A DNA stretch of 64,000 nucleotides, taken from assembly GCF_001485415.1 (NCBI RefSeq), contig NZ_BCMQ01000010.1, positions 31,002 to 95,001 on the forward strand, given 5' to 3'. This DNA is from Myroides odoratimimus. Lineage in GTDB: Bacteria > Bacteroidota > Bacteroidia > Flavobacteriales > Flavobacteriaceae. The first letter of the stretch is position 1; the number at the start of each line of letters is the position of its first letter. The notes under the pieces were generated by a model that worked only from the letters and a program-made list of their open reading frames with translations, was not told the DNA's origin and did not search any database. Made by a program: the position numbers and the translations under genes. Positions 44,468 to 53,169 of the stretch are shown piece after piece.

Positions 44468-45766
44468 CTATCTTTTATTAGGTATTCTTAATAGTAGAAC
44501 GAAACCTACAGCAAAAAATAAGATTAAAAACAATATAGCATTCTGCATCTTACCTGTTATATCACTGACTAGCCCATACATAGACATCCCTAGTACAATA
44601 CCTAACTTCTCTGTCACATCATAAAAACTAAAGAATGAAGTAGTATCTGTGGTCTCTGGTAGTAGTTTAGAATAAGTAGATCGAGACAACGATTGTATTC
44701 CTCCCATTACTAATCCCACAAAACTAGCTGCCACATAGAACTCATTAGGTGTGATTATAGTATATGCATATAGACATATTATAATCCATAACGCATTTAA
44801 TACACATAACGTATAAATATTGCCAATTTTTTTTGACAATAGAGAAGTCAGATAAGCTCCTAGTACAGCTACTAACTGTATCATCAGTATACTTAATATT
44901 AAGCCTGTCGTACGCTGAGTATCGTTTTCCCATGCGATTTCTTTTTCTCCAAAATAGGCTGCTATAATCATCACAGTCTGCACAGCCATACTGTAAACAA
45001 AAAAAGCAACTAAATACCTCTTTAGCGCAACATACTCTTTTAGCTCTCCCCAAACTCTTTTTAACTCTCTAAATCCTTTAAAAAATAACGATTTAGTAAT
45101 TTTCTTCTCATTTTTAAAATCTGGTAAATACCTAAAAGTATAAAGGCTAAACCCTATCCACCATAACCCTACTAATATAAAGGAGAAACGCATCGCTGTC
45201 ATCGCTGTTGTAAAACCAAAGAAGTCATACTTCATGACTAACAATAAGTTTAATAATAACAGTATCACACTCCCGATATATCCTAGTGCATATCCTTTTG
45301 CACTTATTCTATCTTGTTGTTCAGTAAATGCTATATCAGGAAGATATGAATTATAAAAAACCAAACTTCCCCAAAAACCAATTAACCCAAACATATAGAT
45401 CAATAAGCTCAATAGCATATAGTCTAGACTAAAAAAATAAAGAAGCATACACGATATAGACCCTATACCACAGAACAACTTCATAAAGAACTTTTTAGTC
45501 CCTAGATAATCTGCTATTCCTGATAATATAGGCGATAGTATACATACTATTAAGAATCCTATCGCAGTGATATAACTAATAATTGACTCACTCTTAATAG
45601 AGGTTCCCCAAAAGTCAAAACTATCAATGTTCAACTCTCTAAATAAAGATCCATAATACAACGGAAAGATAGATGACGAAATAACTAAAGCATATACAGA
45701 ATTAGCCCAATCATAAAACGCCCATGCATTTAAAAGTTTTTTATCCCCTTTTACAAAACTTTTCAT
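44468..45766 (-). CDS. UMF1/Atg22-type MFS transporter
   Basis: A 432-residue inner-membrane protein with about eleven to twelve helices. It starts with LLNAWAFYDWANSVYALVISSSIFPLYY-like features that mark the UMF1 family (WAFYDWANS), and has GYALGYIGSVILLLLNL and GLVMGGIQSLSRSTYSKLLPE typical of the group. Yeast Atg22 exports amino acids from the vacuole; bacterial members are uncharacterised. It follows the M48 peptidase gene on the same strand, with a hairpin between them. Confidence 0.9.
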   Translation of the reverse strand: MKSFVKGDKKLLNAWAFYDWANSVYALVISSSIFPLYYGSLFRELNIDSFDFWGTSIKSESIISYITAIGFLIVCILSPILSGIADYLGTKKFFMKLFCGIGSISCMLLYFFSLDYMLLSLLIYMFGLIGFWGSLVFYNSYLPDIAFTEQQDRISAKGYALGYIGSVILLLLNLLLVMKYDFFGFTTAMTAMRFSFILVGLWWIGFSLYTFRYLPDFKNEKKITKSLFFKGFRELKRVWGELKEYVALKRYLVAFFVYSMAVQTVMIIAAYFGEKEIAWENDTQRTTGLILSILMIQLVAVLGAYLTSLLSKKIGNIYTLCVLNALWIIICLYAYTIITPNEFYVAASFVGLVMGGIQSLSRSTYSKLLPETTDTTSFFSFYDVTEKLGIVLGMSMYGLVSDITGKMQNAILFLILFFAVGFVLLLRIPNKR

Positions 45767-45780
45767 AGTCTAGTCTATTT

Positions 45781-45810
45781 AAAAAAATAAGCTACCCAAA
45801 GGTAGCTTAC
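45781..45810 (-). terminator. Terminator after the M48 peptidase gene
   Basis: On the minus strand TAAGCTACC pairs with GGTAGCTTA across four bases and seven T follow, directly past the peptidase stop codon at 45818. Confidence 0.88.
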
Positions 45811-45817
45811 TCTATTT

Positions 45818-46633
45818 TTATCTTCCGAAAGATACACCAAATTTTGCTGCTTCAGCTTTCGCTTCAGGAATTAATTTCTTCAAATTAGCAATACGCTCTT
45901 GATTACTAGGGTGTGTGCTCATCCATGAGCTCCCACCTCCACTTCCATCTCTGGCAGCCATTCTACTCCAAAAACTAACTGCTTCTTCTGGATTATACCC
46001 AGCGATAGCCATTAGTGTCAGGCCTATCTTATCAGCCTCAGTCTCATGTGATCTACTGAAGGGCAACATTCCTGCCACATTACTACCATACCCATATAGT
46101 CCTGCGCTTAACTGTTTAGTCGTAGCGCTAGACTTAGCAGTAGCTGCATCTATTGCCACAGCTCCTGCCTGCTGTAACATACCTGCACTCATGCGCTGTT
46201 GTCCGTGATTAGCTAATGCGTGAGCGACTTCATGCCCCATCACTACAGCTATTCCTGCATCTGTCTGACAATATGGCAAAATACCTGTGTAGAACACAAT
46301 CTTACCTCCAGGCATACACCACGCATTCACTTCCTTATCATCTACTAAGTTATACTCCCACTTATAGTCATTAAGATAACTCCCATACCCATTAGCCGTC
46401 AACCAAACCTCTGCTGCTTTCTTAATTTTTACACCTACGTCAGCTACACGTTGTGCATCTTTTGTCCCTTTTATCACCTTATGTTCCTTTAAGAAAGTAT
46501 CATATTGTGAAAAAGACATTGGAAACAACTCAGCATTAGAAGTAAATGCCATCGTTTTTTTTCCTGTAAAAGGATTTGTTGCACAAGCAGTTAACAACAA
46601 AAAAGTTCCGATAGAGAATACGATTTTTTTCAT
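45818..46633 (-). CDS. M48 family metallopeptidase, lipoprotein
   Basis: A 271-residue zinc peptidase. The lipobox LLTAC puts the lipidated Cys at residue 17; the zinc motif is HEVAHALANHG near residue 131, with the third ligand Glu in SRSHETEADKIGL. The layout resembles YcaL/LoiP-like outer-membrane-associated M48 proteins rather than HtpX, since no membrane helices are present. It would degrade damaged envelope proteins in the periplasm. The gene has its own terminator. Confidence 0.93.
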   Translation of the reverse strand: MKKIVFSIGTFLLLTACATNPFTGKKTMAFTSNAELFPMSFSQYDTFLKEHKVIKGTKDAQRVADVGVKIKKAAEVWLTANGYGSYLNDYKWEYNLVDDKEVNAWCMPGGKIVFYTGILPYCQTDAGIAVVMGHEVAHALANHGQQRMSAGMLQQAGAVAIDAATAKSSATTKQLSAGLYGYGSNVAGMLPFSRSHETEADKIGLTLMAIAGYNPEEAVSFWSRMAARDGSGGGSSWMSTHPSNQERIANLKKLIPEAKAEAAKFGVSFGR

Positions 46634-46748
46634 TATTTTTTATTTTCAAAATTAATAGGAATTCGCATAATTCAAAAACTTTTACTTTTATAATAATTCT
46701 TTTAGATTCTTTTATTTTGTAATTTTACCTCCTTAGAACATTATTATA

Positions 46749-47615
46749 ATGCAAAGTCAAAAACCAAAACAATCGCTTGAAATACCAAAAAGCATAATAG
46801 TAATAGGAAAAACATTACAATTATTTTCAAATAACCTAGCGACTAGATTTGCTCAGAACTTATTCATCACTCCTCTTAAATTTAAACCACCAAAAAGAGA
46901 GAAGGAGATGTTTGATAAAAGTGTTGTCACTAAAATAACCGTGCCAGCTCTGCGCAAAGACATCGTAGTATACCAATATGGAACCAATAAAGCTGCTGAT
47001 AAAAAAGCACTTCTTATACACGGATGGAACGGTAGAGGTACACAGCTAGTGACTATTGCTAATATGCTCATGAGGTCTGGATATGACGTCGTTAGCTTCG
47101 ATGCACCTGGTCATGGCAAGTCTCCTAAGACGAAGACGAATATGACAGAATTTATTGCTTCTGCATTCGAAGTAGAGAAACAGTTCGGTCCATTCGAACT
47201 CGTTATCGGTCACTCACTAGGAGGAATGACTACCATGAATGCGCTTAGAGATGGTCTAAAAGCTAAAAAAGCTGTCATACTAGGAAGTGGAGACGTGGTA
47301 AAGGATGTAATAGATGACTTCGTCAAACAAATAGAACTAAAACCTATTATCTCTAAAAAGATTCAAGAACGATTCGAAACTCAGTTTAACCAAACTATGG
47401 AGAGCTACACTGTACACTTAGCAGCAGAAGAAATAGACATTCCGCTTCTAATTATGCATGATGAAGATGATGTAGACGTTAATGTAAGAGCAGCTTATGC
47501 GATTAAAAAACACAGCAAGAATGCAGAGATTATGATCACATCAGGTCTTGGACACCGCAAGATCTTAGGAGATAAAAAAATAATAGAACGCATCAAAGCT
47601 TTCATAGAACAATAG
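46749..47615 (+). CDS. Alpha/beta hydrolase
   Basis: A 288-residue protein. After an N-terminal extension of about 75 residues the hydrolase fold begins with LLIHGWNGRGTQ, the nucleophile elbow GHSLGGMT near residue 157, the acid in IMHDEDDVDV near 237 and the His in SGLGHRKIL near 270. Substrate unknown. No clear signal peptide, though the first 35 residues are fairly hydrophobic. It ends four bases before msrB, so the two are probably one transcript, perhaps under oxidative stress. Confidence 0.87.
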   Translation: MQSQKPKQSLEIPKSIIVIGKTLQLFSNNLATRFAQNLFITPLKFKPPKREKEMFDKSVVTKITVPALRKDIVVYQYGTNKAADKKALLIHGWNGRGTQLVTIANMLMRSGYDVVSFDAPGHGKSPKTKTNMTEFIASAFEVEKQFGPFELVIGHSLGGMTTMNALRDGLKAKKAVILGSGDVVKDVIDDFVKQIELKPIISKKIQERFETQFNQTMESYTVHLAAEEIDIPLLIMHDEDDVDVNVRAAYAIKKHSKNAEIMITSGLGHRKILGDKKIIERIKAFIEQ

Positions 47616-47619
47616 ATAA

Positions 47620-48096
47620 ATGAAAATAGTTGTATTCGGTTGTATCATTCTAAGTATATTAGCCTGTAAAGATGTAAACTATCAAAAGATACCAAAGATG
47701 AAAAAAGATAAAACAACAACAGAACAAGAATGGCAACAAGCCCTTACCCCTGCTGAGTACTATGTACTACGAGAAAAAGGGACTGAACGTCCATTCACTG
47801 GAGAATACAACGACTTTAACGAAAAAGGGACATATCACTGTGCAGGATGTGGACAACTATTGTTCAGCTCTGATACTAAATTTGATGCACACTGTGGCTG
47901 GCCATCATTTGACAAAGCGATAGAAGGTTCTGTGACTTACATAGAAGACCTATCTCATGGAATGAAGAGAATCGAAGTGACCTGTTCTAACTGTAATGGA
48001 CATCTAGGACATATCTTCCCAGATGGACCTACTGAGACTACAGGTATGAGATACTGTATGAACTCCATCTCATTAAAATTCAAAAAACAAGAATAA
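47620..48096 (+). CDS. msrB: Methionine-R-sulfoxide reductase MsrB, lipoprotein form
   Basis: A 158-residue enzyme that reduces methionine R-sulfoxide. The signal peptide ends LSILAC with the lipid Cys at residue 16, so it should sit in the periplasm or outer membrane. Zinc cysteines are in CAGCG and CSNCNG, and the catalytic Cys in RYCMNS near residue 147. An in-frame ATG at 47698 would give a cytoplasmic form without lipobox; I prefer the upstream start because the signal peptide is complete. It probably repairs oxidised envelope proteins. A terminator follows. Confidence 0.93.
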   Translation: MKIVVFGCIILSILACKDVNYQKIPKMKKDKTTTEQEWQQALTPAEYYVLREKGTERPFTGEYNDFNEKGTYHCAGCGQLLFSSDTKFDAHCGWPSFDKAIEGSVTYIEDLSHGMKRIEVTCSNCNGHLGHIFPDGPTETTGMRYCMNSISLKFKKQE

Positions 48097-48104
48097 CTAT
48101 AGAT

Positions 48105-48138
48105 AAAGAGAATAATGATTTAATTATTCTCTTTTTTT
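48105..48138 (+). terminator. Terminator after msrB
   Basis: AAAGAGAATAAT and ATTATTCTCTTT pair across six bases and a seven-T run follows, eight bases after the stop. Confidence 0.9.
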
Positions 48139-48453
48139 GTTTGTATACTTCCTATTTCACTTCACTCATATTTCTATCTAGCAGCGAATGAGTCCGTAGT
48201 GAGTCCGTTATGAGTCCGTAGTGAGTCCGTTAAAACATCTAATATAACGGAGTCAACACAGACAAACCATACTATGATTAAGTACGCATCACTTACAAGT
48301 ATAAAACAAGATATAAAGGAAAGAGAAAGAAGACACACTAAACACAACACTACAGCATAACTATATCATACTACTTTATCACAATAAGTGATAAGATACT
48401 AAATCTACTGGCAGTACAGCCCTTAAGAAGGGCTCTTCCTTCCTGAGCAGTTA
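48139..48453. other. Gene-free gap with repeats and hairpins between msrB and birA
   Basis: No gene is seen. Besides the tandem repeat at 48189-48232 there are two hairpins without T-runs: TTATCAC/GTGATAA (48376-48394) and AGCCCTT/AAGGGCT (48418-48434). The latter lies 20 bases past the birA stop codon and may be a processing or weak termination structure. Confidence 0.55.
48189..48232 (+). repeat. Four 11-base tandem repeats with an inverted partner
   Basis: TGAGTCCGTAG and TGAGTCCGTTA alternate twice, four perfect units in 44 bases, i.e. a duplicated 22-base pair. About 12 bases further TAACGGAGTCA is the inverse of TGAGTCCGTTA with one mismatch, so the last unit can form a hairpin. Confidence 0.8.
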
Positions 48454-49185
48454 TCAGTATAATAACTTCACTTGTTTAATATCAAATAGCGCTACACTAT
48501 CATCTTCTTTTTTCACACTGAGTAGTCCATTCTTAGTCACCCCTAGTATAATTCCCATAAAACGAATACCACTAGGCAGTTCAAAAACACTAGGAACATT
48601 AATACGGTATAGACTTCGATGATATTCTTCCCATATAAATGTGCTACCAGAAGCTAGATACTTCTGACAGTATACTGTCAGCGACTCTAGTATGCTATGC
48701 ATAAGTTCATCCTTATTTACTTTATCACCACATAATTTGAATAATGACGTGGCTTGTGGTAAATGATCGAAGTTTTCTTGGTTAGCATTTATACCTATAC
48801 CTACTATTGACAAGGTTTCTCCGGAAGCTTTGATAATATTTTCGATCAAAATGCCACCTATTTTCTTATTATATGACAATATGTCGTTTGGCCACTTTAT
48901 ACTAAATGGCAGATTGTATAACTTTTTAAGACTAGAATATACACTTAAAGCAACTAGAATATTTAGATCAAAAACGTGCTCAGGGGTCTCTAACAATTCT
49001 TTCACTAACACACTAAACGTTAAGCTACTACCTACTTCCCCCTTCCATACACTTCCTCTCTGACCTTTGCCCTGAAACTGGTTTTCAGTAACGACAACAG
49101 TAAAGTTTTCTAGATTCGAATGCGTTAATATTTCCTTCAAATAAGTATTCGTTGACCCTATGGCATCGAGTTTGATAATATTCAT
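48454..49185 (-). CDS. birA: Biotin--[acetyl-CoA-carboxylase] ligase
   Basis: A 243-residue enzyme that activates biotin as biotinyl-AMP and attaches it to the biotin carboxyl carrier protein. The ATP/biotin loop is GKGQRGSVWKGEVGSS near residue 40 (consensus GRGRxxxxW), with KWPNDI near 97 and KIGGILIE following. There is no N-terminal helix-turn-helix, so it does not act as a repressor as in enteric bacteria. It diverges from rsfS. The accA carboxyltransferase gene lies 7 kb away. Confidence 0.95.
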   Translation of the reverse strand: MNIIKLDAIGSTNTYLKEILTHSNLENFTVVVTENQFQGKGQRGSVWKGEVGSSLTFSVLVKELLETPEHVFDLNILVALSVYSSLKKLYNLPFSIKWPNDILSYNKKIGGILIENIIKASGETLSIVGIGINANQENFDHLPQATSLFKLCGDKVNKDELMHSILESLTVYCQKYLASGSTFIWEEYHRSLYRINVPSVFELPSGIRFMGIILGVTKNGLLSVKKEDDSVALFDIKQVKLLY

Positions 49186-49220
49186 GTAAAATAATTATAG
49201 ACTAATCTGATCGATTTCAT

Positions 49221-49228
49221 TATATTTG
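49221..49228 (+). promoter_or_regulatory. Probable -7 element for rsfS-ftsH
   Basis: TATATTTG matches TAnnTTTG and lies 56 bases before the rsfS ATG in the divergent birA/rsfS gap. No TTG at the usual spacing. Confidence 0.4.
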
Positions 49229-49284
49229 AATCCAAAATTAGCAAACATTACATTTAAACTAGAATAAAATAAGACAAAAAATAA

Positions 49285-49656
49285 ATGGCAGACAAAAATA
49301 TTAATAACGACGAATTGATTGCAAACATTGTAAAAGGGATAGAATCAGTTAAAGGTGAGAACATTACAATAATCGATTTAAGAGAAATAGACAACACTCC
49401 TTGCGATTACTTTATCATAGCTGATGGTAACTCTAACACTCAAGTTAATGCCATTTCAGGTTCTGTACAAAAATTAGTCTCTAAAGAATTACGTGATAAA
49501 CCTTGGCACGTAGAAGGTGAAGATAATGCAGAATGGATTTTAATGGACTACGTAAACGTTGTTGTACACGTGTTTCAAAAACACATCCGTGAATTCTACA
49601 ACATTGAAAGCTTATGGGGAGACGCTAAAATCACGACTATTGACAGCCAGTATTAA
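49285..49656 (+). CDS. rsfS: Ribosome silencing factor RsfS
   Basis: A 123-residue protein of the RsfS/Iojap family, which binds uL14 on the large ribosomal subunit and blocks joining in starvation. The conserved segments DLREIDNTPCDYFIIADGNS, KPWHVEGEDNAEWILMDY and VVVHVFQKHIREFYNIESLW are all visible. Length is standard. It starts a run with ftsH, a usual flavobacterial arrangement. Confidence 0.96.
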   Translation: MADKNINNDELIANIVKGIESVKGENITIIDLREIDNTPCDYFIIADGNSNTQVNAISGSVQKLVSKELRDKPWHVEGEDNAEWILMDYVNVVVHVFQKHIREFYNIESLWGDAKITTIDSQY

Positions 49657-49674
49657 CCACTAAACCAAAATTTC

Positions 49675-51639
49675 ATGTCGGAAAATATGAAACCTAACCA
49701 AAATAAATCAAGATTTAATCCATGGGTATTATATGGTAGTATCTTGGTAATTATATTGGTGATAAATTTCCTTACTAATGGAAGCAGCTTTGGAAACTCA
49801 AGACAACTGGGACTTTCTAAGCTATATGAATATGTAGATAAAGGATATGTTGAAAGAATTGACTTTAGCCGTTCTGTTGCTAAAGTATATTTAACACCAG
49901 AAGCTCAAAAGAGCAAAGAATTTGAAGATTTAAACAAAAATAATATTCTTGGAAGAGAAAACGCAGGACCTCAATTCTTAACTGATATTGGAGATTCTAA
50001 ATTGTTTCAAGAAAAACTAGACAAAGCTACTACTGAAGGAAAGATTAAAGAATATAAATCTGAACCAGAAAGCAACTGGGGAGATATCTTAATCAGCTTC
50101 TTACCTATCATCATCATCATCGGATTCTGGTTATTCATGATGAGAAGAATGACTGGTGGCGGAGGAGCTGGTGGTGGAGGTCAAATCTTCTCTATCGGTA
50201 AATCTAAAGCAAAGTTATTTGACGAGAAAAACGACATTAAAGTTAGCTTTAAAGATGTAGCTGGATTAGAGGGTGCGAAAGAAGAAATCGTTGAAATCGT
50301 TGAATTCTTAAAGAACCCTGAAAAATATACTTCTATCGGAGGTAAGATACCTAAAGGAGCACTATTAGTAGGGCCTCCAGGTACAGGTAAGACTTTATTA
50401 GCTAAGGCTGTTGCTGGTGAGGCTCAAGTTCCTTTCTTCTCTCTATCGGGATCTGATTTCGTAGAGATGTTTGTAGGAGTAGGTGCTTCTCGTGTAAGAG
50501 ACTTATTTAAACAAGCGAAAGAGAAATCTCCTGCAATTATCTTTATTGATGAGATTGATGCTGTAGGACGTGCTCGTGGTAAGAGTAACTTCTCTGGTTC
50601 TAACGACGAAAGAGAAAACACTTTAAACCAATTACTAACAGAGATGGATGGTTTTGGTTCTAATACTAACGTGATTGTATTAGCCGCTACTAACCGTGCT
50701 GAGATATTAGATAAAGCATTACTAAGAGCTGGACGTTTTGACAGACAGATCTATGTAGACTTACCAGACGTTAAAGAACGTGAGGCTATCTTTAAGGTAC
50801 ACTTACGCAACATTAAGAAAGTAGATAACCTAGATATCGACTTCTTATCTAAGCAAACACCTGGTTTCTCTGGTGCTGATATCGCTAACGTATGTAACGA
50901 GGCTGCATTAACAGCTGCTCGTAAAGATAAAAAAGAGGTGGATATGCAAGACTTCTTAGACGCTGTAGATAGAATCATCGGTGGTCTAGAGAAGAAAAAT
51001 AAAATCATCTCTCCTGAAGAGAAATATGCTATCGCTATACATGAGGCAGGTCACGCTACAGTAAGCTGGATGTGTGAGCACGCTTCTCCACTAGTGAAAG
51101 TAACTATCGTTCCTAGAGGACAGAGTTTAGGAGCTGCATGGTACTTACCTACAGAAAGACAAATCGTGAGAACAGAACAAATGTTAGACGAGATGTGTGC
51201 TACTATGGGTGGACGTGCTGCTGAGAAGATAATCTTCGATAAGATATCTACTGGTGCATTAAGCGATCTAGAGAAAGTAACTAAACAAGCTAAGGCTATG
51301 GTTACTATTTACGGTCTAAACGAAAAACTAGGTAATATTACTTATTATGATTCGTCTGGACAAAGTGAATACAGTTTCGCTAAACCGTACTCAGAAGAAA
51401 CTGCTCGTGTAATAGACCAAGAGATATCTTCTCTGATAGAAGGTCAATACGCAAGAGCTATTTCTATCTTGTCAGAGAACAAAGAAAAACTAGTACAACT
51501 AGCAGATTTACTTTGTGAAAAAGAAGTAATTTTCAAACAAGATTTAGAGAACATCTTCGGTCCTAGACCCTTTGATAAAGAAGGAGCAGTAGAACTTAAT
51601 CTAACTACTGAAACAAAAACTGAAGATAACATAGAATAA
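49675..51639 (+). CDS. ftsH: Membrane-bound ATP-dependent zinc protease FtsH
   Basis: A 654-residue inner-membrane AAA+ protease. Two membrane helices (about 18-36 and 140-160) frame a periplasmic domain. The ATPase has Walker A GPPGTGKT near residue 226, Walker B IIFIDEIDAVGR near 285 and the second region of homology with LRAGRFDRQ. The zinc site HEAGH lies near 456. It degrades unassembled membrane proteins and short-lived regulators. It is 18 bases after rsfS and is followed by a strong terminator. Confidence 0.98.
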   Translation: MSENMKPNQNKSRFNPWVLYGSILVIILVINFLTNGSSFGNSRQLGLSKLYEYVDKGYVERIDFSRSVAKVYLTPEAQKSKEFEDLNKNNILGRENAGPQFLTDIGDSKLFQEKLDKATTEGKIKEYKSEPESNWGDILISFLPIIIIIGFWLFMMRRMTGGGGAGGGGQIFSIGKSKAKLFDEKNDIKVSFKDVAGLEGAKEEIVEIVEFLKNPEKYTSIGGKIPKGALLVGPPGTGKTLLAKAVAGEAQVPFFSLSGSDFVEMFVGVGASRVRDLFKQAKEKSPAIIFIDEIDAVGRARGKSNFSGSNDERENTLNQLLTEMDGFGSNTNVIVLAATNRAEILDKALLRAGRFDRQIYVDLPDVKEREAIFKVHLRNIKKVDNLDIDFLSKQTPGFSGADIANVCNEAALTAARKDKKEVDMQDFLDAVDRIIGGLEKKNKIISPEEKYAIAIHEAGHATVSWMCEHASPLVKVTIVPRGQSLGAAWYLPTERQIVRTEQMLDEMCATMGGRAAEKIIFDKISTGALSDLEKVTKQAKAMVTIYGLNEKLGNITYYDSSGQSEYSFAKPYSEETARVIDQEISSLIEGQYARAISILSENKEKLVQLADLLCEKEVIFKQDLENIFGPRPFDKEGAVELNLTTETKTEDNIE

Positions 51640-51664
51640 TAGAGGTTCAAGCTCTATAAACATT

Positions 51665-51707
51665 AAAAATCTTAACCTAAAGGCAACTTTAAGTTAAGAT
51701 TTTTTTT
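51665..51707 (+). terminator. Terminator after ftsH
   Basis: AAAAATCTTAAC pairs with GTTAAGATTTTT, and TAAAG/CTTTA extends it with a four-base loop; seven T follow and run into the next promoter. Confidence 0.92.
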
Positions 51708-51714
51708 ATCTTTG
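51707..51714 (+). promoter_or_regulatory. -7 element of the LUD-cdsA-psd operon
   Basis: TATCTTTG matches the consensus and begins in the T-run of the ftsH terminator, 40 bases before the ATG at 51754. No good TTG upstream. Confidence 0.5.
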
Positions 51715-51753
51715 AATACTTAATCAATTTATTTCATCGGAGTTTATTTTAAT

Positions 51754-52365
51754 ATGAGTTTTTTCAAGAAGTTATTAAAAGTATTTCAACCTTCTGACCC
51801 AGTAGAGGAAAGCCCTGCTGTGCATAAAAGTCAATACTTACCTGAAGAAAAACTTCCTGTGGATGAACTTTTTACTTTAAACTTTAAAGAGAATGGCGGC
51901 AAGTTTCTATACTGTGAAACGCTAGATGAACTAAATGAATCTTTTATCAATATTCTCGTAGAGAATGATTGGTTTGAAACTGAAGCACAAACGTATGAAA
52001 GTCCTCTGTACTCAATGTTACAAGAGAACAATATAAAATATGGCGAAGTAAAGAACCCAACTTTCTTTTTCTCTGGGTGCGAAAACTTAATAGCCGAAGA
52101 CGGTTCTATTCTATTTTGTGATAAACAAATCAAGAATAACAAAGCACACGATTTACCTGATAATATTGTAGTCCTAGCTAAGACTAGTCAAATGACAAGA
52201 ACAAAAAGTGATGGCTTAAGAGAAATCAAGAGAAAATATGGTAGTGCACTACCTAGTAACATTACAACATTTAATTGCTTTAAACAATCTACCAATGAAA
52301 GCGATTTTTTAAGTTATGGTAGAACTCCCAAGAATTTGTATTTATTACTTTTAGAAGATCTATAA
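51754..52365 (+). CDS. LUD domain-containing protein
   Basis: A 203-residue protein related to the LUD/LutC (YkgG) family. The recognisable parts are FFFSGCENLIAEDGSILFCDKQ in the centre and LPDNIVVLAKTSQM and GLREIKRKYGSALPSNI downstream. LutC takes part in lactate oxidation elsewhere, but no lutA or lutB is adjacent; in flavobacteria the gene typically sits between ftsH and cdsA as here. Its own role is unknown. It stops one base before cdsA. Confidence 0.8.
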   Translation: MSFFKKLLKVFQPSDPVEESPAVHKSQYLPEEKLPVDELFTLNFKENGGKFLYCETLDELNESFINILVENDWFETEAQTYESPLYSMLQENNIKYGEVKNPTFFFSGCENLIAEDGSILFCDKQIKNNKAHDLPDNIVVLAKTSQMTRTKSDGLREIKRKYGSALPSNITTFNCFKQSTNESDFLSYGRTPKNLYLLLLEDL

Positions 52366-52366
52366 T

Positions 52367-53167
52367 ATGTCAGAAACAGTTACTCGAGCAATATCAGGCG
52401 TTGTATACATTGCGCTTTTGATTGGAGCAACGTTGTACTCACCTACTAGCTTTGAAATTCTTTTCGGAGCATTTATGTTCATTGCATCATACGAATTTGC
52501 AAAACTAATCAAGCTACCAAAATCATTAGCCATGATTATCTCTCTTATGGCTTCTGCATGTCTTGCGTGGTATAGAGATATATTACCTATTAACGCGATA
52601 GCTATATTCGCAGCAGTAGTACTTCTTGCATTATTAGCAGAACTATTCACTACAAAAAAACCTAATCGATCATTTCCTATCAAAATGATTATATTCTTAG
52701 GTTATGTAATATCATCATTTGTGACACTTCAGTACTTACCGTTTGTTAATGATGGTAATCAGCCTGTATATGTTCCTCAAATCATTATTGGTATTTTAAT
52801 AATGATCTGGACTAATGATACTTTTGCTTATATCACAGGAAAGAAATTTGGTAAAAATAAATTATTCGAAAGAATATCACCTAAGAAAACAATAGAAGGT
52901 TTTTTAGGGGGAATGTTGTTTACAATTATTGCAGGAACAATCTTAAGTCAATATTTCGACTTTTTTAATATTGTAATTTGGATAAGTAGTGCTATTTTTG
53001 TCAGCATTTTTGGAACGATCGGGGATTTAGTAGAATCTCATTTCAAAAGAGAGGCTGGTGTAAAAGACAGCGGTGCTATCATGCCAGGGCATGGTGGGAT
53101 CTTAGATCGACTAGACAGTGTTATATTTGTAGCACCATTTTTGTATTTAATATATCAAATTTTATAA
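52367..53167 (+). CDS. cdsA: Phosphatidate cytidylyltransferase
   Basis: A 266-residue inner-membrane enzyme that makes CDP-diacylglycerol from phosphatidate and CTP. It has about eight hydrophobic segments and the C-terminal CDS signature: SHFKREAGVKDSGAIMPGHGG, with the KD and HGG residues in place. WTNDTFAYITGKKFGK and SPKKTIEGFLGG are also typical. It is the committed step toward phospholipids and is followed two bases later by phosphatidylserine decarboxylase. Confidence 0.97.
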   Translation: MSETVTRAISGVVYIALLIGATLYSPTSFEILFGAFMFIASYEFAKLIKLPKSLAMIISLMASACLAWYRDILPINAIAIFAAVVLLALLAELFTTKKPNRSFPIKMIIFLGYVISSFVTLQYLPFVNDGNQPVYVPQIIIGILIMIWTNDTFAYITGKKFGKNKLFERISPKKTIEGFLGGMLFTIIAGTILSQYFDFFNIVIWISSAIFVSIFGTIGDLVESHFKREAGVKDSGAIMPGHGGILDRLDSVIFVAPFLYLIYQIL

Positions 53168-53169
53168 CT

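Noticed and set aside
48418..48434. AGCCCTT/AAGGGCT hairpin as the birA terminator
   Set aside because: The stem is good but no T-run follows on the minus strand, so it was noted only as a hairpin in the gap.
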